Source: Ramazzottius varieornatus (Eukaryota; Tardigrada; Eutardigrada; Parachela; Ramazzottiidae). Taken from it: a DNA stretch of 64,000 nt. Each line of letters opens with the position of its first letter. Position 1 is the stretch's first letter. The notes under the pieces were generated by a model, which saw nothing but the letters and a program-made list of their open reading frames with translations, had not been told where the DNA came from and did not search any database. The position numbers and the translations under genes were made by a program. Shown one piece after another: positions 31,601-53,288 of the stretch. The stretch is taken from NCBI GenBank assembly GCA_001949185.1, contig BDGG01000008.1, forward strand, positions 431,648 to 495,647. Direction: 5' to 3'.

Positions 31601-34459
31601 CAGACGCAACCTCGACGATGAGCAACATGGCCGGAAGAACAGCAACATGGAAAGGCAACATGGTCAGCGTCATCGATGTTACGGAAAAACATATCAAGCC
31701 CAACCCATTCCTCATTCGAGAATTGAACCAGGTAAGCATACATTGGTGCTGTCAGTAAAGGTACCATGAATTTCGATTTATTGATGGCCACCGTATTTCA
31801 TTACAGGTTCGGATAATTAGCCATCAAAATCTTCAACGACTTCTAGGAGTGTCCATTAGCGATGATGGGTTCTGTGTGTACCTGATCGGGGAACTCTGTC
31901 AGAAAGGCTCGTAAGTGATCTGACTTGAGTTGCCCGAGACTCGTGGAATCTCAGCACCCCGCGAGAGAAATAATCATAGATATACTGGATTGGTCCTCAT
32001 TGTCAGGTTGATGGACTTGCTAGAGAAAGACAGTCTGAAGCTCGACTGGTCCTTCAAGAACTCGCTCATAAAGGATATCGTGATGGTAAAGGTTACGGAT
32101 ATTCTTGAAGGTTTCTATCCTGTAATACATCCACAGACAGTATCTGCGACGTTGTTCGGTGCGTAGGGGATGGCTTTTCTGCACAATAGCGCCATTGAAA
32201 GTCACGGAAACCTGACAGCCCATACTTGCCTTGTGGACAGTCGTTTTATGCTGAAGGTAGGTCGCCGCGATTAAGGTTCTTTGGAGCATGTTAACGTGGT
32301 AGATTGTTTCCGCAGGTTACCGACTTTGGCCTTACATCGTTCCGGGAGTCTCGCGACCTCATGCCTCCCGCCGAAGACCAGGACGATCGCAACTTCGATT
32401 TCCTCTTGTGGAGGTCCCCCGAGCTGATGCGGCAGCAAATGCCACCCAAAGGATCGCAGGTATATTTGCCATCGTCTGAAGTCCTCCGTACTGGAAATGT
32501 ATTCATTCGATGCGGTAATTCAACGTTTCTTGTTTATTCACAGAAAGGTAAACAGAATGGATTTCTTCCCTCTTCACGGTCATCGTGTATTGAATTACAA
32601 GGGTTCTCCGTTCCTGCCATACAGGCGATGTGTACTCCTTCGGCATCCTGTTACAGCAGATCATTGTGCGGTCTGCGCCGTTCGATACGGGAGGTGATCA
32701 CCGGACGGCTAAAGAGCTCGTAATGGAAGTGAGTAATATAAGCGACATGTTCCGTAATGTTTTCCGCTCGTTGATGAGTATAGATTATTTGACAGATCAA
32801 GAAGGGCCTTTCACCGCCATGCCGACCGGTCGTTTCTTCGTCGGCATGCAGTTCGGAACTCTACAACCTAATGGAACGTTGCTGGGATGAGTACCCAATT
32901 GAAAGACCCACCTTCGCAAAGATAAAAGATGGACTGAAAAAAGTCATTGGCAATTCCGGCGATAATATTATCGACCACCTGCTGAAACGTATGGAGCAAT
33001 ACGCAAATGACCTGGTGCGTAATTGCTTTTAATTTAGAGTTTCCGTCCTACTTGACAAATGAAGTAGTTGAAAATAACGTCATGAGGAAGTAGTGAGCGG
33101 TAATAATGCAATTTTTGTTATCCGTCCAACAGGAGGCGCAAGTGGCGGAGAAGACCCAGCAGTTCATGGAAGAGAAGCGCCGATCTGAGGAACTCCTTAG
33201 CCAGCTGTTACCTCGGTACGGGTTGGGCAGCTCTTATTCAGTTAATGACTTACAATACATCTTTGGTTGTTCGACTGCGCCATCGTGTTTCACTTGACAC
33301 ACTTCACGTAGATGGATTATGTTATTGTTGCACCTTAGGTCGGTAGCTGAAGCCTTGACCAGAGGACAAAACGTGGATCCGGAGTCTTACGACAGCGTCA
33401 CGATATACTTTAGGTATGTTGGTGTGGTCGAGGTTGTCTTCTCACCTCACAAATAGAACGATATGCCCGGCTTTGCAGCGATATTGTCGGGTTCACTACC
33501 ATATCTGCAGCTGGTAAGAAAAAAACATATGTTGAACTTATTCTTGTTATTTCTTGTCGAACCCGACCTGCCAGCTTCTCTGTCGCTCAAGGGACCCCTC
33601 TGGACGTCGTAGGACTGTTAAACAATCTCTACACTATGTTCGACAGTATTCTGGAAAAGTTCGACGCTTACAAAGTGGAGACGATTGGGGACGCCTATAT
33701 GGTAAGCCTACCCGGAAGTGGGCTCCATCTGTTACCGAAGGCCTATGGGTGACTCTCTACACTCTTGAATTACTGAGTAGGTTGCTTCGGGGTTGCCTGT
33801 GAGAAATGGAAACAGACACGCCAGTGAAATCGCCTTAGTGTCGTTACAAATCAAAAAAGATTTGGATACTTTCAAGATACCCCATCAACCCAATGATAAG
33901 CTGCGGCTTAGGATCGGCGTCCACTCAGGATCCTGCGTGGCCGGTAAGAGCTCTCACCTAATCTGCTATACTAGATTCGATGCGTCGTAAACGTTATAAT
34001 TATTGCGTTAAAAAGGGATCGTCGGATTGAAAATGCCTCGTTATTGCTTGTAAGTAACCAGTGGTAATTTAGAAAAAACTGAACTTTAGTCCGTTTTGAC
34101 GAAATCAAGGCGTGCTCTTCTATATCAGATTCGGAGATACTGTTCAGATCGCCATGAAGATGGAGTCCTCGGGAGAACGTGCGTTGTTTGAACAGTTGAA
34201 GCGACGCTGTTAAAAGACATTTTACGTTATTTTTTCTTCATGTAGCGATGAAAATTCAGTGCAGTTCGGCAGCCAAAGAGCTGTTGGATGACATCGGTGG
34301 CTTTCAGCTGCAGGAGCGAGATAGGACGGTGGAATTCAAAGTAAGTCCAAGGCATCTTCCGTCTCCGGCCAATTTACAAGTGTCCGTTTAACTACAAGTG
34401 TCCGTTTTCAGAATGGGGATATTAAAACCTTTTGGCTGCTGTCAAGCTCCGCGAAGTAG
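28629..34459 (+). CDS. Receptor-type guanylate cyclase with altered catalytic residues
   Basis: Natriuretic-peptide-receptor-type cyclase, 28 exons, about 1120 residues. Exons: 28629-28725, 28852-29262, 29641-30018, 30083-30126, 30191-30229, 30292-30369, 30448-30585, 30696-30926, 31012-31144, 31215-31305, 31374-31494, 31567-31731, 31807-31910, 32007-32085, 32167-32256, 32316-32459, 32544-32547, 32625-32728, 32796-33014, 33133-33215, 33339-33413, 33479-33513, 33592-33701, 33781-33943, 34016-34049, 34129-34178, 34246-34340 and 34412-34459. The order is signal peptide, ligand-binding ANF domain, one transmembrane helix ([20 protein letters not shown]), kinase homology domain ([28 protein letters not shown]), coiled-coil linker, and cyclase domain. 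Metal aspartates ([16 protein letters not shown]) and guanine-selecting Glu and Cys (KVETIGD, RYCLFGD) are present. The motif usually VNTASRM reads VQIAMKM, so the catalytic Asn and Arg are replaced. Confidence 0.93.
29506..29612. repeat. Intronic foldback element (AAGTGGCGCAC family)
   Basis: In receptor cyclase intron 2. The outer arms GGAGAGCGGCAAAGTAAACG and CGTTTGCCGGCCTCCC pair, as do the inner stems GAGCGGCGCACG and CGTGCGCCACTT. Confidence 0.8.
32544..32547 (+). other. 4-nt microexon (AAAG) of the receptor cyclase
   Basis: The bases AAAG are flanked by acceptor TTATTCACAG and donor GTAAAC, between introns of 84 and 77 nt. Inclusion restores the frame and the conserved kinase-homology motif SQKGDVYSFG. 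Direct joining of the flanking exons (32459 to 32625) would shift the frame. Confidence 0.75.
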
Positions 34460-37400
34460 GCACTTTCTTCCAAATACTCCGCCCTATACATATCGATTGT
34501 CCGTCCTGGGGGATGATTCCGGTCCATGCATACGGCAGCACTTCTCTTTCACATTTGAGACAATTCTGGTCATGAATCCCTGATTATTTTCGGTGAACGA
34601 TTTTCCTTTGAGTTTTCAGGTCATCACAATTTTTTACAAAGTTTGCTGATTCATGTTGTCCGTGGTTTTGCAATCGTCCCATACGCACGTGCGCGCAGGA
34701 AATCCGGGCACACGACCAGTAATAACAGGACTCACCTTTGATTCCGCTAATGGTTCTGACAAGCTTCGAATCATAGCGGGAATTATGATGTGGCTTTTCA
34801 TTACATTCTATAAGGGATGTAATGATGTCGAGTGCGTCTTCCAAACGGAAATCGGATCAACAGCCTTCATTACCTTTATTAGGTAGAGTGCCGTACTTCC
34901 CCTGAAAGAAATATAGTTGATGATAGTGGTAATACCGCAGTGAAAAAATAACCATCATGCAGTACCCGAATTTCTACTAGACTCCGGAGAATATGATCCA
35001 GCGGCTCGCGTTCAGAATGCACGGAAACTTCCGCTAACTGTGTGAGCGATGAAGCGAACAGGGAAGATGCATCGGCTTCTGGGCGCAAACTCCCGCGCTT
35101 CGCCACTTCGTTTCTAGTGGAATCTAGGCCTCGGCGCTTACTCTCTCCATCTTGCGCCAGAGCCAGATAAGCCGAAAAAGTTGGTCTATTCCAGAGCCGT
35201 TTAGCTTGCACCCATATGGGGTTACGAGTAAGAAGTACGCATAATGCAAGGAGCTCGCCCACTGCGACGAAATTTCTGCGGTTTGTTCTGGATTCTATAG
35301 AGCTTGAGATGGATCTTCGTAATGGATTCGGTCTTGCAGTAGGAATATGTCGAATAAGGAAGGGGGCAGGGTGTCGCATTTCCGCCAAAGGCCAGCTCAC
35401 GGAATGAAAGCATCTGGATACCGCTAATGCAAATGGAACCTGCAGGGTGATACTCTCACATTTTCCGTTTCTGGTCCGAACGGATGCGCCGCGCAGTGGG
35501 TGAGATAACGCTCGAAGGACAAGAACTACTCTTCATCTGTCGGTGACGACAGTAGCCTTCTGTAGGGTTGTGTCGGCCTAACAATTGCAAACATTGCCGT
35601 TCTGTTCGGCAGATGTGCTTACAGCTGTTGCCTCTGTCCATATCTCGCCCCGCACAAAATCCGGTATTCGCAATATTTGGCCTTGAGTTTTGATTGTAAC
35701 ATCGACTGCCCTGTGGCTAGTTGTGTGTTGTATATTTCTCCCAGCGGCTTCCAGCAACAGACCTTCGCATCTATAATCTGGCCAGAGTGACTTCCGGATC
35801 AGCCGCCACATTCATCCGTCCTGGCCGCGCGCAACATGTCATTCCTCAACTCGTGGCAGGTAATGTTGAAATAGAAAGCACTGCAAGGGAAGCTGATAAC
35901 TAACTCTGAGCTGTTTTCTTTCCACCTTTCAACTCTGTCAATAACCTCAAGAAAGTTCTGGCCTACCCTACCAGATCTTACACGCTCGAAAACCATTTTG
36001 TACTGTCCCGTAATTTATGATAGTGCGAACATTGTGGAGACGTTTTATACTTCCGCGTGTGTGTATAGCTGCGTTGATTAGCGGACGCTTAACCCAACAA
36101 GACTGTCATAGAGCTATCTGCCCAAACTAACCGCGACCCCTGACTTCCTTGTTTGCTTGGTGGACTTCTGGTCGATTTGCGCACGGTGTGTTACACCGGC
36201 CGGTTCGCTTCGAGACAGCCACAGGTCAAGAGAGCGCGTAATTGATTTTAGAATGGAAATTTGTCGTGTCGTCGGCCAGTTCGGATCAATTTTAGTCGTG
36301 ATCAAAAACCTCATGACTGTTTTCCGGAAATGATAGGAAGCTTCTGGGTCCTGACGAAAGCTGACTGTGGACCTAGTGTTGTTTTGCAAGGTAAATGCGG
36401 CATCAGGTTGTCTAGTATGTCAGATACGAGTTCGAAGTGGACACTGGCCTTCCAAGCCTGCGGCTGTTTGTATTGGTCTAGCGCCTGCGGTGAGGGCGTG
36501 ATGTCATGTCGTAAGACAGACAGGGCATAATAGGCCTGAGAAAAGGTGGACAGGATTCGGAACCTGCCAGGTTGCTTCGCTCACCTTCACGATCAGCGCA
36601 TCTTTCTTCCACAAGTTTAAACTTCTACCTTCTGACGATACTTCGTAAGAGTGCCTCTAGTGTCCCTAATCTCCGATCCTAGCTAACGGCCATCTGAGTA
36701 TTAACTCATCAGAGTCTCCATCACCACATCGCGCGCGCGCGCGCGAAGATCTTGCGCTGAACTTTTCGAATATAGGAAGGATCCGAAGAAGAAAGATGCA
36801 TCACGTCCGGAAGATGCAACCGTACTCTCCGTTGGCTTTACGCAAGAACAACGACGAGGATAAGGCGCTGGAATGTTCGGGATCATCGATGAAGGACGAA
36901 GGAGACTCGGACGAGAAGGTACTGTCACGTCTTTACGAACCATCCTAACATCATAGCTAGCATGCCCTTCCAGACGATCAAGATGAGCCACGTCCTGCGC
37001 TTCTTCTCTTTGGTGTGATTTCTAGGTGAAATAGTACCGTCGGAATTTGGTCATTTTTTCTCAAGGACTGGATGTGTCTTTTGCGTTGTTGGCTTGTTTT
37101 GTTTACAGGCAGTTTGACGGTATCAGTACCAGGTACTGAAGACAGAGTTTTTGGAGTTCGTGCGTACTATAGGCGAAGGCTTCTTTGGGTAATACTGTTC
37201 TAATCGGTACGACAGGTTATGCTAGACAAGATTGGTCACTTCGACGTCGAGCTCTGACGTTATCGATGCGAGGCTGGTTTAAGATCCAGAAAAGGCCACT
37301 TTGGTCTCAGCAGGACAGAAGATCCCATCATACCGTACTTCATGATGGTGTCTCGGAATATCCACCCAAGGCACGAGAAGAAGACAAAAGGAGTAAGAAG

Positions 37401-40400
37401 TGTCGAACAGACACTGGGCGAAGAGAGCAAGGGGAACTCTGCAGTCTTGTGTGCGTTAAGAAGGCATTACGATGGTTAACTTAGCCTGTTATTATTGTCC
37501 GCTACCTACTCGGCCCTTTGATTATTCTAATTGCTGCCGAAGGTGTCTGTCTGGACTTTCAAATTTTCCACGGACTCCGACCTGTCTTGTTGCGGGCATT
37601 GAAGCCGAGCACACAAAGTGTCGTTGAGGAAGGAGAATGCAGGCACAATCGACATCGCGGTCAGGGATGAGCAGTTCGTGCGTGTAATGCGGCTAACTGA
37701 ACGAACGAAGCGAGCGGTCAAGCAGGAAGTCGGTTAACTATAATACAAGCTGTGCTTCTTTAACCTGTTCTTGCTTTTGAGTTATCTATCTTTCTAGTGA
37801 GGTACACCACGATTAAACTTCGACGAATGCAGGATCAGGCAGCTTCTGTTTGCTGAGTCAACAGTAGAAAGGCTCAAACGCGTGAATAGCTTCTTGTTCG
37901 CACACCGAAATCTTCTGCCTATGCATAGTTTATTTACTTAGGTTCTGTCGGCATGGTTCAAGCATTCCTGACCAGAATTGAACCTTTCGAAAGTAAAGTC
38001 TGTAGAAGTCATGGCGGCTCAGAGACCCAATAGTCCCAGGTTAAAATTTTCCCTCAAAATTTTCGCATTTGAAATTGATTGAAAAAAAGGTTTTTCATTC
38101 AAGTGATTGATTTAAATATTTTCTTCTGTTTTTTCTTGGAGTGAATCGTGACAGAAATGCACGCCGATCCGAATATGTCGTCTGGATCTTCCGTGGAATG
38201 CAAGATTGGTAGAAGCAAAAGGCGTCCTGGTCTTCGCTTGGCGACTTCATTCTTCTGTCAGGGAATTACCTGTCTCAACTTTCGAAGATACTTTCCTCGT
38301 TTCCCCGTCTGTCCGTTGATTAGACAGTGATGGAGGCGACGACATCGGACCTTTAAGTGCCATAAAATAGTGTTCCTAATAGATTTTGATAGCTGCGTCT
38401 GACCTCTGGTCATTTGATTCCCGCATTGCTCGCCGCGGATAATGGTCAGCCGTACATGAGCACGGATCAACGAATTGTCCACCTGTCTCTTCTTTGTAAT
38501 TCCCGTTTAGCCAAACAATACGGCCTTCTACAGTCTGCGCTCTCTCAGCAGTCCATCCGAGACATTCGAGACGAGCGGAGATACTCTGATTGCCGTAATT
38601 AACCCTGTTGACGTTCTCGCAATTACCCGCTCTATCTCCGTGCCATCTCATACTTTCCTGCCATATCGAATTTTCACTCTAATAACCCCTACAACACACT
38701 CTCCGCGTTTGAATTCTTCACCGTCAGAAACGAAGAATTTCATACTGATGGAAGCTCGTATGATGGTTCTCTAATATGATGAAAGGTGCGTAAGTCGAGT
38801 GGGTGGTTACGGAGACCGTGTGTTTCAGTGACACAGTCACACAGACAGTACAAACACGGAAGAAGCAATTATGAGAAATGAAATATGGCGCTGTCATTCA
38901 ATAGTCGGATTTGCCAGTCGAGCTTAATGACATATTACCTTTTCTTCTGGCTTTTTGTTGTTCAGCGAGCGATGGGTTTTTTTATGCCAGAAAAGTGGAA
39001 AAACCACTTTGTCCAAAGGAGCCTTGCACATTGAAACAAAACTTATGGTATTCGGTTCTGAGCCGTCGAGTGAGACACGGAAAATCTCCGTTGATTGCAC
39101 CAACCCTCGTTCGTTGGTTGTTTATCATTACTGTCGGTTATCTGGATTCTAGAATTTAGAAACCTTCTCAAAATTAATGTACATAACAGAAGAATCTGAC
39201 TTGAAAAATAAAGATAGGTCTCCCGAAGACTGCAAATCTTTCGTGTTGGGTCGTCGCAGTTTTGTTGTGTGGTGTACACAACGTGTGCTTGGTGGGACCT
39301 AATTGGGTTCGCCGCTTTGTGTTGTGACCCATCGGCAAAACAGCGGTTCTTTCTTTTGAAAATTTTGCCTTGGCAGCTTGGCCTATCAATTACGCCTTTT
39401 TAATGAATATATTCTAACTGTAAGGCACAAAACACCTACTGTGCAAAAGTAAGCCTGTAGCAAATCACAAATGAATGCGTAGTGTATATTTTAAAGTGTG
39501 CTAGACAAGAGCTTGAGGATCTGTCGGGGTTATCCGATGGGCATTGGCGGTCGAACACTGAATACTGAAACACACCCAAGTATAGTATACTGTAGATGAA
39601 GTATAGAGAAGCCATGATGGTCGCCTGCAGAAGTGTTATTGTTCGAATTCATAATCCTCCGCCGCAGAACCTGTGGGCATGTTGTCCCTTCATGACCTAC
39701 GGTGATATTCAAACATTAAATTCAGCTCTTGGACAAATTCGCTGATCGAAACATCGAAGTCAAACCGCAGTGAGAAGTTTCCAGACTTGCCATGTGTTCA
39801 TGAAAGCGTGGGGATATTTTCGGGATTTTAAGTTCGAGGATGTATCGAAACGGGATAGTTTATGGCAGTCCATTTTCAGACAGTCGGAGTATTATTTTGC
39901 GCAGGCGATTAAACCTTTACAGCATCTGTGAACGGGTCGTAAAGGAATATAATAACGGCATCTTTCTTCCGCTTGCTTATGCAGGTTCGAAGAGGCTTTT
40001 CGACGCAAAGAGTATTAAGCTGATGGGCCGTTCCTTATTGTTCCGGCTGTTCTTCACCAGTCTGCCAATTGTCCGCCTATTGTGTCAAGGCCATGCAGAC
40101 ATACTTTCAGCTCAGGTTCTAAAATATGATTGATGATGTTTGAAGATGCGCTGCGTGCATTGTCATGAACAGAAATAGTGTGGAAACCACCTGTACGAAA
40201 ATTTGAACTATAAAATTTCTGCAACGCCATCAGAAATGGGAGGCCGGGATACAGTTTTAGGATGACCGTCATGTTAAGTGGCGCATTTTGTGTTGCTGTT
40301 GGCCGAGAACTTGCACCACCTGACGTGACGTTCACCCCGAATTTTTTTGCCGGCCTCTTAGATCTTTCTTATTTTAAAGTTGGTAGAGCCAAAATCCACC

Positions 40401-42469
40401 AGTCAGAGTACAGTGCAGGGAGTTTACTGCTAGCGGGCAACTAAAATTAGGCTGATTGGTAATGCGGTGGCTTTTGATGGATCAGGTGGACAGTGTCCAC
40501 ATGTGTTCGCAGCAGGAAGTTTGGAAAATATTAGCATCTGTGCCTTCGTTTACTGTATGGCGAAAGTCCATACTCTACTTCATCCGGCGAGGAACGCATT
40601 GTGTGGGGAAAACATCTTGCAGTTTGCGAGGAGAATGAAGTGAATGAGCGGATGGATTATTTGTAAACGGCAGAGTAGCGCACCGGCCCTCATCGAAATC
40701 AAAGATAATTGGCCGCCAAGGCCTAGAGTAAACAAATCACTTGGAGCGCTCGAAACAATAGCCTCATTTGCTAAAGACACTAATCTGAGGACTCTGTCAA
40801 CAATGCTCTCTATGGAACGTGCTCTTGAAATTAATACTTTGATCCATATTGCCTAGCCCGTTTGACACAGGAGCGCGCCGACTTTCGACACGGAACCTCT
40901 CAGTGGAAACTTGATCCAGGCCTAAACTTAACACATGGTCATGAAGACCCATTCAAAACATCCTAGTGAATTTTTGACAAATTTAGGAGTAGTCTGAATT
41001 TCTGTCCGCACGAGGAATCGAAATATAGAATTGGGAACGCAGACAATTTCAATATTAAAATATACTGCAATTGAAAAGAAAAACGTTTCTGTGCTGAAGA
41101 CTATGGTGTAGCCTTCGTATGTGTACTATTCTCTCATGCATGATTTATCTTCGCCTAATGGCAGATCATATGCATATGCGAGCCGAAGAATAATTGCGGA
41201 GCTCGTGCGGCGAAATTGTCGTCAAACCAGTTTTATGACTTCGCCCGCACTAAGATTTTCCACTTTGCTTCTTGGTCTTAATAGTTGCACCTTGCAACAA
41301 CCACTTAATCTTCCGCATAATTTTGGGTTATGCAGTATATTCTCGGTTCCGGCCGAACTCTTGATCGACGTCAGACGATTTTGGCTTGGCGAACCAGTGC
41401 GAAGCAGGCTTGGATGTGGCAAAGACTCTTACCGGTAGGACGTTCACTGCATGAACCGGTCTTTCGTAATCTCCACAAAAGTCTCTCTCGTTTACCGTTG
41501 GACAATATTGTGCGCGTGGAGAAAATGATTACAGACTGTTAGACGTGGAAAGATTGATATTCACCTTCACGTCATGGACAGAGTAGAAATGGCAGCCAGG
41601 AAAGAGCTCGTCTCGAAGAGTGAACGGTAAAGAAAGAGACAAGATATGATTCGACCTGTCTTGCTAATGGAAGAATTTTGATCGTCGAAGCTCGGGCTTC
41701 TGCGGTAATCAAGGCGAAAACCCGTTCTGACACGCATTGCTGCGTTGCTTCGAAGAGAAGTTGCACAAAAGTTTTATAGTTTTTCGTCGTGAGTAACGCA
41801 TGAAGAAGGAAGCCATACTTTGACTTATTGTTGCTCGTTCGGTCGACGACGTCGGCGGTAGTAGCTGCTGCTTTAGTATACCCCACTCAAACGTTCTTTG
41901 CTTCTTCGCGACTCGGAAGGTCTCTCTCCACTTTTTTTACAAGTCTTTCACTGGGGGCGATCGTGCTTCGAACGTTGTGTTAGTGCTTCGCTTTTGGTAT
42001 GCCCGGAGGAAGACTTGATGAGAAGTAACTAGCTTAGTTAGCCAGAGGAATTGTATGCTCGCCCGTGCACGACATTTCTCCTCCCGGCACCGGGCCACCA
42101 ACCTTACACCACAGAGCTACCCAACCGAGGAAAGAAGGCAAAGTGGCTCCTGCAAACTCCTCCCGGCCATAGCGCCGTTATCGATATTGTTGTTTTTTTC
42201 TTGCGGATCTTTCCGTACACTCTCCTCGGCACCATCGGTCCTTGATCCATTCGTGGACCTCGCACAGCACGTTTCGTCGTTGAAAACCCCGGAAGGACTC
42301 GGTACCGTAAGTATAAAATATATTTCTCTTTTGTTAACATAATTATTCCGGACTATTTTTGTATATCTGGGAACGGTTTATAGGCGGAAGAATCGATTGA
42401 GAAAGGACGGACAAACAAGAAGGGTATTCTGTGCAGCAGGAATTCGGGATTGGGATTTGAAGAAGTAAA
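34460..42469. other. Gene-poor 8-kb region upstream of AP-2
   Basis: No gene can be supported with confidence. Scattered short frames exist, the longest 173 codons on the minus strand at 35400-34879, without recognisable domains. An alternating GC run lies at about 36730-36745. Weak kinase-like fragments occur at about 37135-37190 and 37295-37470. By position, the stretch probably contains AP-2 regulatory DNA and untranslated exons. Confidence 0.5.
36730..36745. repeat. Alternating GC simple repeat
   Basis: An uninterrupted (GC)n run of about 16 bases, a potential Z-DNA-forming tract, in the gene-poor region. Confidence 0.7.
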
Positions 42470-52703
<10,234 letters not shown>

Positions 52704-52837
52704 CTCAATGCAAGAGAATGATTTATCAACCAGCGTTAATAATTTACTGGTATCAATCAAAACACAGATAATCGAAACGTTGCTGTCGGTATTTTGTCAG
52801 AAGAAAGTTCTCAATTCTTTTAAGACAGACACACACG

Positions 52838-52841
52838 TACA

Positions 52842-52889
<48 letters not shown>
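52838..52889. repeat. CA/GT microsatellite
   Basis: A run of AC dinucleotides with two early interruptions (GTAC, ATAC), just downstream of the AP-2 stop and probably within its 3' UTR. Confidence 0.9.
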
Positions 52890-52890
<1 letters not shown>

Positions 52891-53025
52891 TCTTTCGCGT
52901 CACCTCTTCTCCGGTATACGTATAAAATCTGACAGCGTACCTAATGTTGTTTACTAAATTGCACGTTTTCGTTTAAACAGGAAGCAGACGTTATAGGCAG
53001 TCTTGTCAATGAATACTCATCATTC

Positions 53026-53095
53026 GTCTAAACAAACCGATTTTACTCTTTTCAAGCAAGCCGATTTTACCGAACAAACCGATTTTACTCTTTTG
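53026..53095. repeat. Short direct repeat, three imperfect units
   Basis: The unit ACAAACCGATTTTACTCTTT recurs with variation between AP-2 and Dicer. It is non-coding. Confidence 0.6.
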
Positions 53096-53288
53096 TACAT
53101 GCTTTTCTTGCTAATTACAACCCTTCAATGTGCTAGAAATTTGTTTTATTCATTTCTGTTCAGAAGTGTTCGGTCACGCAATGAAAAGCTGCTTTCTGAA
53201 AAACTGAAAAAATATCTTCATCGTTGTACAGTAAATTACTTTTCGAACAGGAAAAAAATGAGCAGAATTGAAACTTGGAAAAGAAACT

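Noticed and set aside
34879-35400. 173-codon open frame on the minus strand in the gene-poor region
   Set aside because: No signal peptide, domain or composition bias. Overlapping frames of similar quality exist on the other strand and no splice context supports it. Kept as unproven.
36730-36745. GC dinucleotide run considered as a CpG-island or CRISPR-like feature
   Set aside because: It is a single short simple repeat with no repeat-spacer pattern.
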